Positions 16,778 through 27,275 are shown, counted from the stretch's first letter. The stretch: 64,000 nt of DNA from Anaerolineales bacterium (GCA_020060465.1 JAGVAD010000028.1:1-64000); one strand, 5' to 3'. Notes: generated by a model from the sequence alone, not told the origin. Numbers and translations: made by a program.

Positions 16778-18232
16778 TTAGAAAAGGTTCAAGATCGCCC
16801 GCGAGGCCAGGGCGATCAAGGGCCCAGCGAAGATGCTCAACGCCACCACCCCAATCGAAGAGACAAAAGCCGTGGCGTAAAGCCAACCATCGCGCCGCAC
16901 CACCGGTTCGCCCTCCTGCATATACATAATGACCACCACACGCAGGTAGTAGTAAGCGGAGACCAGCGAAGTGAGCACGCCGATCAACGCCAGTCCGATG
17001 AACCCTCCCTCGATCACCGTGCGGAACAGGAAGAACTTGCCTACGAAACCCAGGGTGGGCGGCACACCGGTGAAGGAAAGCATCGCTACGGTCATCGCCG
17101 CCGCCAGCGCCGGTTGCTTGCGCCCCAAGCCAGCATAATCGCTCAGTTCCAGACCTCGTTCATCCGCCTGTTCCAGGGCAATCACCACCGCCCAGGCGGC
17201 AAAGTTGGTCAAGGCATAGGCCACCAGGTAGAACAAGGCTGAAGCGACAGAATCAGCGGATACATTAGACTGACCATAAGGCGTTAGGGCCATCAAGATG
17301 TAACCGGCATGGGCGATGCTCGAATAAGCCAGCAGACGCTTGATGTTCTTCTGCGCAATGGCTACAAAATTACCCAGGATCATGGTCAACGCGGCCACCG
17401 ACCACAGGACGGGCGTCATATCCAGCGACACAACCGGGAAAGCCAACACAAAGATGCGCAGCAGCGCCGCAAACCCGGCTGCTTTAGCGCCCACCGCCAT
17501 AAACGCTGTGACTGAAGAGGGCGCGCCCTGATAGACATCCGGCGTCCACATGTGAAACGGCGCCACAGCGACTTTGAAACCTAAACCCACCAAGATCAAC
17601 CCTGCGCCAGCCAGGAGCAACGTCAGGTTATGCTGGCCGGCCTGGATGACTTGCACAATCTTCGCAATGGAAGTAGAGCCGCTGGCGCCATACACCAGCG
17701 CAGTGCCATAGACGAGAAAGCCGGAAGCGAAGGCGCCTAAGAGAAAATATTTGATCGCCGCCTCTTCTGAGTTCAAACGAGGCACCGCAATGCCTGCCAG
17801 CACATAAAGCGGAATGGACAATAACTCCAACGCTAAAAATACCATGATCAGATCGCTCGCCATCCCCATCAGCATCATACCGGAGATTGAGAAGAGCAGC
17901 AAAACGTAATATTCGCCGCGCTCAATGCCGGTGCGTTGGAGATAGTCGTGCGAAAGCGCAATCGCGGCCAGTCCGCTGGCAAGCAACAAGATGCTCAGGA
18001 AATTGGCGAAATTATCCACCATGACCATGCCGCCAAACCCCGACTGACTCTGCCCCAAGCGAGACAGGATAACCGCCAGAGTGATCAGCAGCCCCACCGC
18101 CGCCAGCGAGGCCGTCCAGCCTTTGCGTTGCGCCGGGATAAACAGGTCAACAAGCAGCAACAAACACGCCCAAACCGCCAACACGATGATGGGTAGTATC
18201 GCTCCGATAGACAGCCATAAATCATTTGGCAT
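16778..18232 (-). CDS. nuoN: NADH-quinone oxidoreductase subunit N
   Basis: A 484-residue, about 14-TM proton-pumping antiporter-like subunit of complex I. It shows the conserved TM5 Glu and TM7/TM8 Lys environment (ALELLSIPLYVLAG, KYFLLGAFASGFLVYG, KVAVAPFHMWTPDVYQGAP) and the IKRLLAYSSIAHAGYILMAL motif. It is the last gene of the 14-gene operon, 68 bp after nuoM. It functions in the membrane arm beside NuoM. Confidence 0.96.
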   Translation of the reverse strand: MPNDLWLSIGAILPIIVLAVWACLLLLVDLFIPAQRKGWTASLAAVGLLITLAVILSRLGQSQSGFGGMVMVDNFANFLSILLLASGLAAIALSHDYLQRTGIERGEYYVLLLFSISGMMLMGMASDLIMVFLALELLSIPLYVLAGIAVPRLNSEEAAIKYFLLGAFASGFLVYGTALVYGASGSTSIAKIVQVIQAGQHNLTLLLAGAGLILVGLGFKVAVAPFHMWTPDVYQGAPSSVTAFMAVGAKAAGFAALLRIFVLAFPVVSLDMTPVLWSVAALTMILGNFVAIAQKNIKRLLAYSSIAHAGYILMALTPYGQSNVSADSVASALFYLVAYALTNFAAWAVVIALEQADERGLELSDYAGLGRKQPALAAAMTVAMLSFTGVPPTLGFVGKFFLFRTVIEGGFIGLALIGVLTSLVSAYYYLRVVVIMYMQEGEPVVRRDGWLYATAFVSSIGVVALSIFAGPLIALASRAILNLF

Positions 18233-18300
18233 ATTCCGACTCCTGACAGTTCACGCCTCATGCGCCGGACGACCGGCGATCATTCGTCCCAGATAAGCGC

Positions 18301-19836
18301 TCATGGGACGCCTGCGACAACCGCGGTTTGAAGCGCCGCCACCAGCTTATCCACTGCCGGTGCCATCAACACGAAGAACGGCTTAGGATACAGGCCAATC
18401 CAGAAAATGAGGATCAACAACGGGAGCAACGTGATAATCTCACGCCAGTTCAAATCTTTAAGATTGCGATTTTCGTCCTTCGTCACCGGCCCCAAGAACA
18501 TTTTCTGGAACATCAGCAGGATATACACCGCAGCCAGGATCACGCCAATCGCCGCCAAACCGGCGTACCAGTGGCTGCCTAATGGACCTCCAGGCTGACC
18601 GGCGCCCCAACTGCCCAGCAGGATGGTAAATTCGCCCACAAAACCGTTCAGGCCAGGCAAGCCCATTGAAGATAACGCCACAATCAGCGTCAGCGCGCCG
18701 TATATTGGCATCACCTTCCATAAGCCGCCAAAAGCGTCCATGTCGCGAGTATGCCGCCGTTCGTAGATCATCCCTACAATCAAGAATAATGCGCCGGTGC
18801 TTAAGCCGTGGTTCACCATTTGCAAGATGCCGCCCTGCACCCCTTGACTGTTCAGGGCGAAGATGCCCAGCATAACGAACCCCAGATGGCTGACGGATGA
18901 ATACGCCACAAGCTTCTTAACATCTTTCTGGGCGTAAGAAACCGCTGCGCCATACAAAATGCCAATCACCGCCAGCACAGCCATCCATGGAGCGAGCTGC
19001 ACAGCGGCTTGGGGGAACAACGGCAAATTGAAGCGCACGAAACCATAAGTGCCCATTTTCAGCAGCACACCTGCCAGGATGACCGAACCAGCAGTAGGCG
19101 CTTCGACGTGCGCATCTGGAAGCCAGGAGTGCAGCGGCCACATAGGCACCTTGATGGCGAAAGCAGCAGCAAAAGCCAGGAACAACCAGATCTGCAAATT
19201 GGCGGGAATGCCGCCTTTGGCAATTAAATCTGGGACCTGGAAACTGCCCTGATAGATGCCCAGCCATAAGATCGCCAACAGCATTAAGATTGAACCGGCC
19301 ATTGTATAGAGGAAGAACTTCACTGCTGCATACATACGCCGAGGTCCGCCCCAAATGCCGATCAAAAAGTACATTGGAACCAGCGTAAATTCCCAGAAAA
19401 TATAAAACAGGAATAGATCCTGCGCCAAAAAGACGCCCACCATGCCAACTTCAAGCAGCAAGAAGAACAACATAAAATCTTTGACGCGGTCTTCGACTGC
19501 CGTCCAGGTGGAAAGAATGGAGATGGGCGTCAAGAGGGTGGTCAGCAATAACAGCAAGATGCTTAACCCATCTACTCCCAGATAATAGCGGATCTCCCAC
19601 TGAGCGATTGGGATCCAGGGCAGGTTGATCACCTCTTGCAAGTCTGGGTAGGATGGGTTGAAATACGCCAGCACCACCAGCGAAAGACCAAAGGTAATCA
19701 ACGAGGTGATCAACGCAACCCAACGGGCGGCGTTCTTCTGCTCCTGTTTCAGGAAGAGAATAATCAAGACGCCCACCAAAGGGAAAAACGTAACCAGGGT
19801 CAGTGGTTGAAGCAGGTTGTTCAGAAGAGAGTTCAT
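18301..19836 (-). CDS. nuoM: NADH-quinone oxidoreductase subunit M
   Basis: A 511-residue antiporter-like complex I membrane subunit. Diagnostic segments are YYLGVDGLSILLLLLTT, the FWEFTLVPMYFLIG motif with the essential Glu, KVPMWPLHSWLPDAHVEAPT, and VKKLVAYSSVSHLGFVMLG. The ATG at 19836 is chosen over the longer reading because a GGAGG lies 7-8 bp upstream and the protein then starts at the normal family N-terminus. The upstream extension of that frame is shadow sequence that overlaps the nuoL end. Confidence 0.96.
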   Translation of the reverse strand: MNSLLNNLLQPLTLVTFFPLVGVLIILFLKQEQKNAARWVALITSLITFGLSLVVLAYFNPSYPDLQEVINLPWIPIAQWEIRYYLGVDGLSILLLLLTTLLTPISILSTWTAVEDRVKDFMLFFLLLEVGMVGVFLAQDLFLFYIFWEFTLVPMYFLIGIWGGPRRMYAAVKFFLYTMAGSILMLLAILWLGIYQGSFQVPDLIAKGGIPANLQIWLFLAFAAAFAIKVPMWPLHSWLPDAHVEAPTAGSVILAGVLLKMGTYGFVRFNLPLFPQAAVQLAPWMAVLAVIGILYGAAVSYAQKDVKKLVAYSSVSHLGFVMLGIFALNSQGVQGGILQMVNHGLSTGALFLIVGMIYERRHTRDMDAFGGLWKVMPIYGALTLIVALSSMGLPGLNGFVGEFTILLGSWGAGQPGGPLGSHWYAGLAAIGVILAAVYILLMFQKMFLGPVTKDENRNLKDLNWREIITLLPLLILIFWIGLYPKPFFVLMAPAVDKLVAALQTAVVAGVP

Positions 19837-19876
19837 GGAACGTCCTCCGGCGGTTATTTCCGCTAAATGATCGCTG

Positions 19877-22024
19877 CTATCGCAGCAGCAAGTATCCCAA
19901 AATAATGACAACGCCGACAAAAATTGACAGCGCGTAATTCCGCACATAACCGGTCTGCACCTGGCGCAACCTCTCTGCGACGCGTTGCGTCAGAACAGCC
20001 AGTCCATTGGCAGCGGCGTCTATGCCGCCCAGGTCAATCCGTATGGCTAACAGACGGGTCAACAGGTTGTACCCACCCATAATCACCCGATCATGGAACC
20101 AGTCGTGCCAGAAGCGCCAGTCAATCACATCCGCCAGGAAGCGCGATAGATCAATATAAGGGTTCAAGAACACCGCCCAATACAGCTCATCTACCCAATA
20201 TTTATTCTTCAGCGCTTCATAGATCGGCCCGATATAACTTCGTAAAGGGTCATCCGGGCGGCGCGCCGCCGGAATGGCCCAAAATTCTTCGTACCGCCGC
20301 GGGTTGTACAACCACCATCCCAAAGCGAGCGAAACCAACGCCAGGCCGGTGCTGAGCAAAGCGACAACGAGGATAAATTCGCCAGGGTGGGCGTATTCGC
20401 CCAGCGTATGCTCCAGCCAGTGGGCAAACTGGTGGAAGCCATCAAATGGCAGATTGATCAACCCGCCGAAGAAAGAAAGCACAGCCAGAATCATCAGCGG
20501 CGCAGTTACAACCAGCGGGCTTTCTTCGGCGTGTTCAGCGGCTGGGGTGCGCGCCTTGCCGAAGAAGACCATCAAGATCTGGCGCGTCATATAAAAGGCA
20601 GTGAAAATCGCCGCCAGGGTCAGTAGAGTGTAGGCCCAAGAAAATTCCTTGCTGGCATCAGCCAGGATCTCGTCTTTTGACCAGAAACCAGCCAGCGGCG
20701 GAATACCCGCCAGGGCGATTGCCCCAATGAGATACACCCAGTAAGTAATTTTCATGCGCTCCCGCAAACCGCCCATGTTGCGCATATCCTGGGGGTCAAA
20801 ATCATGGGCGTGACCCTTGAGCTGCTTCTTTAGCTTAGGGTCATGCTCCACATGATGATGGCCGCGCTCCAGCCCCTGGATGACTGAACCGGAAGACAAG
20901 AACAATAAAGCCTTGAAGAAAGCATGGGTCACCAGGTGGAACATGCCCGCCACAAAAGCGCCCATCCCAACTGCCGCCACCATAAAGCCCAACTGGCTGA
21001 TCGTTGAATAAGCCAGCACCTTTTTGATATCAAACTGGCCAACCGCAATTGTGGCGGCAAAGAGCGCCGTCACCGAACCCACCAGGGTTACCCAGAATTG
21101 CGCCGTGGGAACCAGAACATAAATCTCCGCCGACCGCGCCACCAGATATACACCGGCGGTCACCATCGTCGCTGCATGGATCAAGGCTGAGACGGGCGTG
21201 GGACCGGCCATGGCGTCGGGCAACCACACATAGAGCGGGAGTTGGGCGGATTTTCCGGTCACGCCGATCAACAAGCAGATCGTAATGAAAAGCAACGCGC
21301 CCGGATTTGCCACCGCTACTTCCGGCGCTTTTTCAAAAATGGCGTGAAATTTAAACGTCCCAAATGTCCAGAAGATGGTGAAAGCCGCCAGCAGGAAACC
21401 AAAGTCGCCAATACGGTTGGTCACCATGGCTTTCTTCGCCGCCAGCGCGTTGCCAATGCCATCTTTGCCTTTCTCATACCAGAAACCGATCAGCAGATAT
21501 GAACAAAGACCGACGCCCTCCCAGCCAACGAATAACATCATGTAGTTATCGCCGCTGACCAGGATCATCATGGCGGCAATGAACAGGTTCATGAAGACGA
21601 AGAAGCGTCGAAAACGGCCAGGGTCGCCGTTGTGGCGCACATCTTCGTGCATATAACCGATGGCGTAGATGTGAATCAGCGTGCCAACGCCGGAAACCAC
21701 CAGCATCATGGTCACCGAGAGGGTATCCACCTGAAACGCCCAGCGGATGTTCAGCTCTCCGATATTGATCCAGTCTGCTAAAGGCACTACCATGCCCTCC
21801 GGGTGACCGTTCAGAGAGATCGCCAGCAGCACAGAAACCAGGAAGGATAACCCCGCCGCCAGGCTGGCGACGCCGCCGACAATCTTTTCCCCCGCCCGGC
21901 TGCGTTCCAGGATGCGCCCGCCGAAAAATATATTGAACAGCAGACCGATCACCGGGAAGAAGACAATCCAGGGCACCAGGTTGAAGAATTGTGGACCACT
22001 CGATACTGCTTCTTCAAAGAACAT
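19877..22024 (-). CDS. nuoL: NADH-quinone oxidoreductase subunit L
   Basis: A 715-residue complex I subunit with the antiporter core and the C-terminal extension that forms the lateral helix along the membrane arm. Seen motifs are WAFQVDTLSVTMMLVVSGVG, FVGWEGVGLCSYLLIGFWY, SAQLPLYVWLPDAMAGPTPV and SALIHAATMVTAGVYLVARS. Further on are DIKKVLAYSTISQLGFMVAA and GIPPLAGFWSKDEILA. The ATG at 22024 has AGAGG at a short 5-bp spacing; an in-frame GTG two codons earlier is an alternative. Length is at the long end of the family. Confidence 0.96.
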   Translation of the reverse strand: MFFEEAVSSGPQFFNLVPWIVFFPVIGLLFNIFFGGRILERSRAGEKIVGGVASLAAGLSFLVSVLLAISLNGHPEGMVVPLADWINIGELNIRWAFQVDTLSVTMMLVVSGVGTLIHIYAIGYMHEDVRHNGDPGRFRRFFVFMNLFIAAMMILVSGDNYMMLFVGWEGVGLCSYLLIGFWYEKGKDGIGNALAAKKAMVTNRIGDFGFLLAAFTIFWTFGTFKFHAIFEKAPEVAVANPGALLFITICLLIGVTGKSAQLPLYVWLPDAMAGPTPVSALIHAATMVTAGVYLVARSAEIYVLVPTAQFWVTLVGSVTALFAATIAVGQFDIKKVLAYSTISQLGFMVAAVGMGAFVAGMFHLVTHAFFKALLFLSSGSVIQGLERGHHHVEHDPKLKKQLKGHAHDFDPQDMRNMGGLRERMKITYWVYLIGAIALAGIPPLAGFWSKDEILADASKEFSWAYTLLTLAAIFTAFYMTRQILMVFFGKARTPAAEHAEESPLVVTAPLMILAVLSFFGGLINLPFDGFHQFAHWLEHTLGEYAHPGEFILVVALLSTGLALVSLALGWWLYNPRRYEEFWAIPAARRPDDPLRSYIGPIYEALKNKYWVDELYWAVFLNPYIDLSRFLADVIDWRFWHDWFHDRVIMGGYNLLTRLLAIRIDLGGIDAAANGLAVLTQRVAERLRQVQTGYVRNYALSIFVGVVIILGYLLLR

Positions 22025-22080
22025 AATCACCTCTTTTGCCAGACCCTCCCCTTGCTTGAAGTGGGTCTTGCTCCCGTCAG

Positions 22081-22383
22081 CTATCCGCGCAGGTTGTTGA
22101 TTTGATCAATATTGATATTATGTTTGGAGCGAAAAATTGCCACAATCAGCGCCAGGCCGACGGCGACTTCCGCCGCCGCCACCGCCATGACGAAAAATAC
22201 AAAGACCTGTCCATTGATGGATTGAAAGCTGCGCGCAAAGGCCACAAACACCAGATTGGCGGAATTGAGCATCAATTCAACGGACATAAAAACGATGATG
22301 GCGTTCCGCCGTGTGAGCACCCCTAAAGCGCCTATGGTAAACAAGATTGCCGAAAGAGCCGTGTAATATTGGATCGGCACCAT
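22081..22383 (-). CDS. nuoK: NADH-quinone oxidoreductase subunit K
   Basis: A 100-residue, three-TM complex I subunit. It has the conserved [20 protein letters not shown] segment with the membrane Glu of TM2, and the [17 protein letters not shown] segment with the second conserved Glu. Size and order (J-K-L) are canonical. It sits between nuoJ and nuoL with gaps of 72 and 56 bp. Confidence 0.96.
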   Translation of the reverse strand: MVPIQYYTALSAILFTIGALGVLTRRNAIIVFMSVELMLNSANLVFVAFARSFQSINGQVFVFFVMAVAAAEVAVGLALIVAIFRSKHNINIDQINNLRG

Positions 22384-22455
22384 GCATTCTCCTCCAAATC
22401 TGTTTTTTTTTCAGCCGCCCTGCCTCTGCTGCATCATTGGCGACAGAAGCTCAGG

Positions 22456-22968
22456 CTAAGCTTTTTGATCCCGCCGACGGGTGAGTACAATTGCTCCGAT
22501 CATGGCTGCCAAGAGCAAGACCGAAATAACCTCAAACGGCAACAGATAGGTGCTAAATAGCGACTCGCCAATCGCAGCCGGCGAGCCAAAATCCGCTGTC
22601 ACCTCGACAATCGGCGCAATCGCCCCGCTGCGATTGATGAACACCAACACGGTCTCCACAATCAAGATCAAACCCAGCACAATCGCCAGGGGGCGTTGCC
22701 AGCGCAGCGTGGAGGTCCCGCCCAGGCGCTCCGCTCCAAGCAGCATGATGACGAACAAAAACAGCACCATAATGGCGCCGGCGTACACGGCGATCTGGGC
22801 CAGCGCAATAAACGGCGCAGCCAGAATCAGGTAAAAGATCGCCACGGCGGTGAAGTTGGCGATGAGATTCAAGGCAGCATAGATGGCATTCTTGCTAAGC
22901 AACAACCCGATGCCCGATGCAATCGCCACAACTGCCAGACCGAAGAAGATGATCCAATCAATGAGCAT
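22456..22968 (-). CDS. nuoJ: NADH-quinone oxidoreductase subunit J
   Basis: A 170-residue complex I membrane subunit with five hydrophobic segments. The core pattern is LLSKNAIYAALNLI, followed by APFIALAQIAVYAGAIMVLFLFVIMLLG with the TM3 pi-bulge Tyr/Gly region. The C-terminus (VISVLLLAAMIGAIVLTRR) is typical. It starts 15 bp after the nuoI stop. Confidence 0.95.
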   Translation of the reverse strand: MLIDWIIFFGLAVVAIASGIGLLLSKNAIYAALNLIANFTAVAIFYLILAAPFIALAQIAVYAGAIMVLFLFVIMLLGAERLGGTSTLRWQRPLAIVLGLILIVETVLVFINRSGAIAPIVEVTADFGSPAAIGESLFSTYLLPFEVISVLLLAAMIGAIVLTRRRDQKA

Positions 22969-22983
22969 GGAAACACTCCGCGA

Positions 22984-23514
22984 TTAGTCTTCTGGATCCT
23001 TCATCGCCGGCACCGAGCGCGTATAGATGCCTGGTTCAACTTTCTGAGGCGTGGCTTTACCGCCCTCTGGCACCGGTTCAATCAGGAACTCTTTGGTATA
23101 GATTGAGCTGCGGCGGTCAGTAAAAGAAAGCTCATAATTATCGCCCAACACAATCGCTTCTGTTGGGCAGGCGTCCTCGCAATAACCGCAGAAGATGCAG
23201 CGCAGCATATTGATCTCATAGACCCTGGCGTAACGTTCACCGGGCGAATAGCGTTCATCGTCTGTATTCTCAGCCGATTCGACGAAAATGGCATCCGCCG
23301 GACAGGCCGCCGAGCAAAGCGAGCAGCCGATGCATTTTTCCAGGCCATTGTCGTAGCGTTTGAGCACATGGCGACCTTTGAAACGTGGACGCACCGGCCG
23401 TTTTTCCTCCGGGTACTGGATAGTGACCGGCGGTCTGACCATCTCGCGAAAGGTGGTCGCCAGGCCGGTAAAGGTCGCTTTTACTCCATCAAGAGTATCT
23501 TTAACGAAGGACAT
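22984..23514 (-). CDS. nuoI: NADH-quinone oxidoreductase subunit I (two 4Fe-4S clusters)
   Basis: A 176-residue ferredoxin-like subunit that carries clusters N6a and N6b between the hydrophilic arm and the quinone site. The two complete cluster motifs are CIGCSLCSAACPADAI and CIFCGYCEDACPTEAI. The N-terminal amphipathic helix and the RPVTIQYPEE(K) approach are as usual. It lies between nuoH (47 bp upstream) and nuoJ. Confidence 0.96.
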   Translation of the reverse strand: MSFVKDTLDGVKATFTGLATTFREMVRPPVTIQYPEEKRPVRPRFKGRHVLKRYDNGLEKCIGCSLCSAACPADAIFVESAENTDDERYSPGERYARVYEINMLRCIFCGYCEDACPTEAIVLGDNYELSFTDRRSSIYTKEFLIEPVPEGGKATPQKVEPGIYTRSVPAMKDPED

Positions 23515-23561
23515 TTTCTACCTCCAAACTTTCGAATTGCACATTCGCTTCCGCTCTACCA

Positions 23562-24593
23562 TTAATGTGAGAACCAATTGGGGAACAAAACCATGATGAC
23601 CGAGGTCAGAAAGACATTGAACAACGCGATGGGCAATAAAACCTTCCAACCCATGGCCATCAGTTGATCATAGCGCACGCGCGGCAAAGTGGCGCGCACC
23701 CAGATGATGCCCCACAGCAACAGGATGATCTTGCCGATCAGGATGAAGGGACCCAACCATACGCCCCAGGGCTGATCGGTCACGAAGGGCAAATGATAGC
23801 CGCCCAGGAAAAGCGTGGCAGCAATGGCGCTGACCACGATCATCTTGATATACTCGGTCATCATAAACAAAGCAAACTTCATCCCCGAATATTCTACGTG
23901 GTAACCAGCAGTCAACTCCTGCTCTGCTTCCGGCATATCGAAGGGCGCCCGGTTGATCTCCGCCAGCGCGGCGATTAAAAAGATGACAAAACCGATCGGT
24001 TGATAGATGATGAACCAACCGATCCGCATTTGCTCTTCAACGATGTCTGCCAGGCTCAATGAACCTGCCAGCATAATTGGACCAACAAACGAAAGCGCCA
24101 GCGCCAGCTCGTAGCTGATCATCTGCGCCGACGAGCGAATACCCCCCATCGTGGCGTATTTATTGTTCGATGACCAGCCCGCCAATACAATCCCATAGAC
24201 CGAGATGGAAGTGATGGCGGCAATATATAATACTCCCACGTTGAGGTTGCCGGCTATAGATAGGGGCACTTCACGACCCATAATATTCACCACGCCGCCG
24301 AATGGCAACACGCCCAGAATGATCAAAGCCGGTACAGTGGTGATGATGGGCGCCGCCATAAAGATCAATTTGTCCGCCTGCGCAGGGATCAATTCTTCCT
24401 TGAAGATTAATTTCACGCCATCCGCCACGGGCTGTAACAGGCCGAAAGGACCTGCCCGATTTGGTCCGTATCGATTCTGGAAACGGGCCAGGAATTTGCG
24501 TTCCATATATGTCAGATAAGCAAATCCAGTCAGCAAACCAAGCACCAGAATCAGGGCTTTGATGATCCATTCAATCCAGAGGGCGACATCCAT
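23562..24593 (-). CDS. nuoH: NADH-quinone oxidoreductase subunit H
   Basis: A 343-residue, eight-TM subunit that forms the quinone tunnel. Seen are YMERKFLARFQNRYGPNRAG in the conserved first loop, LLQPVADGVKLIFKEE, the ALAEINRAPFDMPEAEQELT quinone-site loop, and the WVRATLPRVRYDQLMAMGWK C-terminal motif. All conserved acidic and Arg residues of these loops are in place. Confidence 0.96.
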   Translation of the reverse strand: MDVALWIEWIIKALILVLGLLTGFAYLTYMERKFLARFQNRYGPNRAGPFGLLQPVADGVKLIFKEELIPAQADKLIFMAAPIITTVPALIILGVLPFGGVVNIMGREVPLSIAGNLNVGVLYIAAITSISVYGIVLAGWSSNNKYATMGGIRSSAQMISYELALALSFVGPIMLAGSLSLADIVEEQMRIGWFIIYQPIGFVIFLIAALAEINRAPFDMPEAEQELTAGYHVEYSGMKFALFMMTEYIKMIVVSAIAATLFLGGYHLPFVTDQPWGVWLGPFILIGKIILLLWGIIWVRATLPRVRYDQLMAMGWKVLLPIALFNVFLTSVIMVLFPNWFSH

Positions 24594-24656
24594 AAGACAG
24601 TCCTTTTGTAGCCAGGGATGATTGGTCTCTATGTTCTATCAACTCTACGCCAATGG

Positions 24657-27263
24657 TTAACCAGCCGGTTTCAACTCAACCGGGGTTGGGCCGCTGATGG
24701 GCAAACCAAAACTACGCGGCGCTAACACCACTCGTTCTGGCAGACCCTCATCTACCTTCGCTTGTACGACAACGCTTCGCTCCGCATCGGTAAACGTAAT
24801 GCGTACAAATCCGCCCTGAGAGATTTTCAGTCGGCTGGCTTCCTGCTTACTCAGAATAATATAAGGCTCGCCAATGCGTTTATGCAAAAGCTGAGAGTGC
24901 ATCAAGGTCGCCCCGCGATCATAGAGGCGGGTGATCGGAAATGCAATCCCGCCCAGTTTCGGCAGCTTGAAATCTGCGACCTGAGGCCAGGAGAGCAGCG
25001 AAGCGCCGCCTTGCGCTAACGGCAATTGCACGCCAAGCCCCTGGGTATTCTCATACGTTGTACCGCCGTAATACAGATCAGATCGTCCAACGATGGGCCA
25101 TTGTTCATGCACCTCGGCCAGTTTTTGGTAAGAAAGACCACCGAAGGAAGGCGCCTCCGCCGCCAGGCGGGCGAACACCAACGAGGCGCTGGCATGGACA
25201 AAGCCCTCATAACCCAGTTTTTCGGCGAGAAACGCCGGAATGGCGAAGTCTGCCTGCGGGCCATCCAGTTCGGCGCGCAAACCAGTCAACACCTGAGCGC
25301 GTCGCGAGCCGGGGCTTTCAACCCTGGGCGGCAACGCCGCATTGGGCTGCAACGCCGGGTAATATCGTTGTACACGCCGTTCACCGGAGGTGTAACTGCC
25401 TTCGCGCTCTGTCCATGCTTGCGCCGGGAAGACAACATCCGCCAGGCGCGCGGTTTGGGAGAGGTAAAGGTCTTGCACCACGACGAACTTTTGCCCGTCA
25501 AAAGCATTGAGATAGGCCGGGTCATCGCTTACCGGATCGGCGGCGACGATATAAAGCGCCTGGGCTTGAGCCAGATCTGCGGGCAAGTTCATGCTCGGCT
25601 GCCAGCCCAGTTCCCACGCCCCCTGGTCGTTGGCGCGTGGCCAAACACCCAACAACCCATTGTTCGGCCTGCCAAAATGATCGGTGATCAACAGCAGATT
25701 GGCGCAAGCTTGCGCCAGCGCCTGGGTCTCCGCCAGCCCCATCCCATCGCCGCCAAACAAAATCGCTGCATCTTTCGCCTCAGCAAAGGCTTTGGCGGCA
25801 GCTTTAAGCTCACTGCTGCGCGCCAGTTCCTGGATCGATTCGGGCAATTCTGGGCGCTTGGGGGAAAGCGTATTGACCAACGCCAGAACCGCAGCGGCCG
25901 CCGTCCCAAAGGGGAAACGCAGCGAGTAATGAGCGTCACGGTCGAGTTTGGTTTGTCGGGCGTTGAGTACAATCAGGGTCGCGCCGCGTTTCGCTGCCTG
26001 GCGCACACGCAGCCACCAGAGCGGCGCTTCCTCTTCAAGGTCTGAACCCACCACTAAAATGGCGCTTTCCTTGCCCATATCGGCGAAGTTTGTACCGGGG
26101 GCGAAGCCGATTTGCGTGGTCAAATCGCCGCCAGCCATCGAGGAATACAAGATTGATTTGCCGCCCAGCGAACGAGTCAGCTTGCCCAAATTGAACAAAT
26201 CCTCGTTCGAGAGCCGCCCGCTGGCCAGAGTGATCAAGCCACGCCCGACGCTTTGGAACCGTTCTGTAACCAGTTCCAGCGCTTCCTGCCAGGTTGCTGG
26301 CTGCAATTCGCCGTTCTTGCGCACCAGCGGTTTTTCCAGTCGTTCGGCGTTTTGCGCTCCAAAATGGTATCCCAGCCGTCCTTTGTCGCAGATCCAGATC
26401 TCATTGACGGCTTCATTCTGGCGCGGCATCACTCGTTTCAGCACCCATTTGCCGCCGGAAACCGCCTCTCGGCGCACATTCAACGTCAGGTTACAGCCCA
26501 CTGGGCAGTGATTACAGATCGAAGCCGCCGCCTTCAATTCCCACGGGCGCGCTCGAAAGCGAAAATCCGCCGTGGTCAGTGCTCCAACCGGACATATATC
26601 TGTGGTGTTGCCCGACCAATAAGAGTCGAAGCCGGGTTCGGAATAGCTCACAATCTCCAGAGAACGACCTCGCTGCGAGAAAGCAATCACCGGATCATCG
26701 GCGATGAGTTCCTGGAAGCGCACGCAACGCCCGCATTGGATGCAGCGCTCGCGATCCAGATAGATCAACTCTCCCAGGGGGACATGCTTGGCGAGATGCT
26801 TTTTATCGTCGTAAAGATAGCGGCTTTCGCCGGGGCCAAAGCCCATGGTCAGGTTTTGCAGCGGGCATTCGCCGCCCTTATCGCAGATGGGGCAGTCTAG
26901 CGGATGTGAGGTGAGCAAAAATTCCAGGATGTCCTCGCGCCCAGCCTTGACCTTTTCGGTAGCACCCAATACCACCATCCCTTCAGATACCGGGGTGGTG
27001 CAGGCGGTTTCCAGCTTTGGCCCAAATTGAATCTTCAGAGAACCGTCTTCCTCCCGCAACGGTTGACCGCTCGCTCGATCAATCACCGGGCGACCAATCT
27101 CAACCAGGCACATGCGGCACATGCCCACCGGTTCCATTTTGGGGTGATAGCAAAACACCGGAATATCAACGCCAACTTTCTTCGCCGCGTTGACAACAAG
27201 CGTTCCTTCGGGAACTTCTACAGGTTTACCGTCAATTGTCAAAGAGACCATCTTTGCCATCAT
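24657..27263 (-). CDS. nuoG: NADH-quinone oxidoreductase subunit G
   Basis: An 868-residue subunit. The N-terminal 2Fe-2S ferredoxin domain has VFCYHPKMEPVGMCRMCLVE, and its fourth Cys is in ACTTPV. The His-Cys-ligated cluster follows (HPLDCPICDKGGECPLQNL). A 4Fe-4S motif comes next (CIQCGRCVRFQ with a later DICPVGAL). The molybdopterin-oxidoreductase-like body starts with CNHCPVGCNLTL, which retains the N7-type Cys set (CxxCxxxC, with a CDKG about 50 residues later). The C-terminal domain of formate dehydrogenase type is present (about residues 760-860). Electrons from NuoF pass through these clusters to NuoI. Confidence 0.95.
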   Translation of the reverse strand: MMAKMVSLTIDGKPVEVPEGTLVVNAAKKVGVDIPVFCYHPKMEPVGMCRMCLVEIGRPVIDRASGQPLREEDGSLKIQFGPKLETACTTPVSEGMVVLGATEKVKAGREDILEFLLTSHPLDCPICDKGGECPLQNLTMGFGPGESRYLYDDKKHLAKHVPLGELIYLDRERCIQCGRCVRFQELIADDPVIAFSQRGRSLEIVSYSEPGFDSYWSGNTTDICPVGALTTADFRFRARPWELKAAASICNHCPVGCNLTLNVRREAVSGGKWVLKRVMPRQNEAVNEIWICDKGRLGYHFGAQNAERLEKPLVRKNGELQPATWQEALELVTERFQSVGRGLITLASGRLSNEDLFNLGKLTRSLGGKSILYSSMAGGDLTTQIGFAPGTNFADMGKESAILVVGSDLEEEAPLWWLRVRQAAKRGATLIVLNARQTKLDRDAHYSLRFPFGTAAAAVLALVNTLSPKRPELPESIQELARSSELKAAAKAFAEAKDAAILFGGDGMGLAETQALAQACANLLLITDHFGRPNNGLLGVWPRANDQGAWELGWQPSMNLPADLAQAQALYIVAADPVSDDPAYLNAFDGQKFVVVQDLYLSQTARLADVVFPAQAWTEREGSYTSGERRVQRYYPALQPNAALPPRVESPGSRRAQVLTGLRAELDGPQADFAIPAFLAEKLGYEGFVHASASLVFARLAAEAPSFGGLSYQKLAEVHEQWPIVGRSDLYYGGTTYENTQGLGVQLPLAQGGASLLSWPQVADFKLPKLGGIAFPITRLYDRGATLMHSQLLHKRIGEPYIILSKQEASRLKISQGGFVRITFTDAERSVVVQAKVDEGLPERVVLAPRSFGLPISGPTPVELKPAG

Positions 27264-27275
27264 CGTTATCTGTCC

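Noticed and set aside
19837-19947. N-terminal extension of nuoM
   Set aside because: It overlaps the nuoL 3' end, is Cys-rich shadow sequence, and a GGAGG fits the ATG at 19836.
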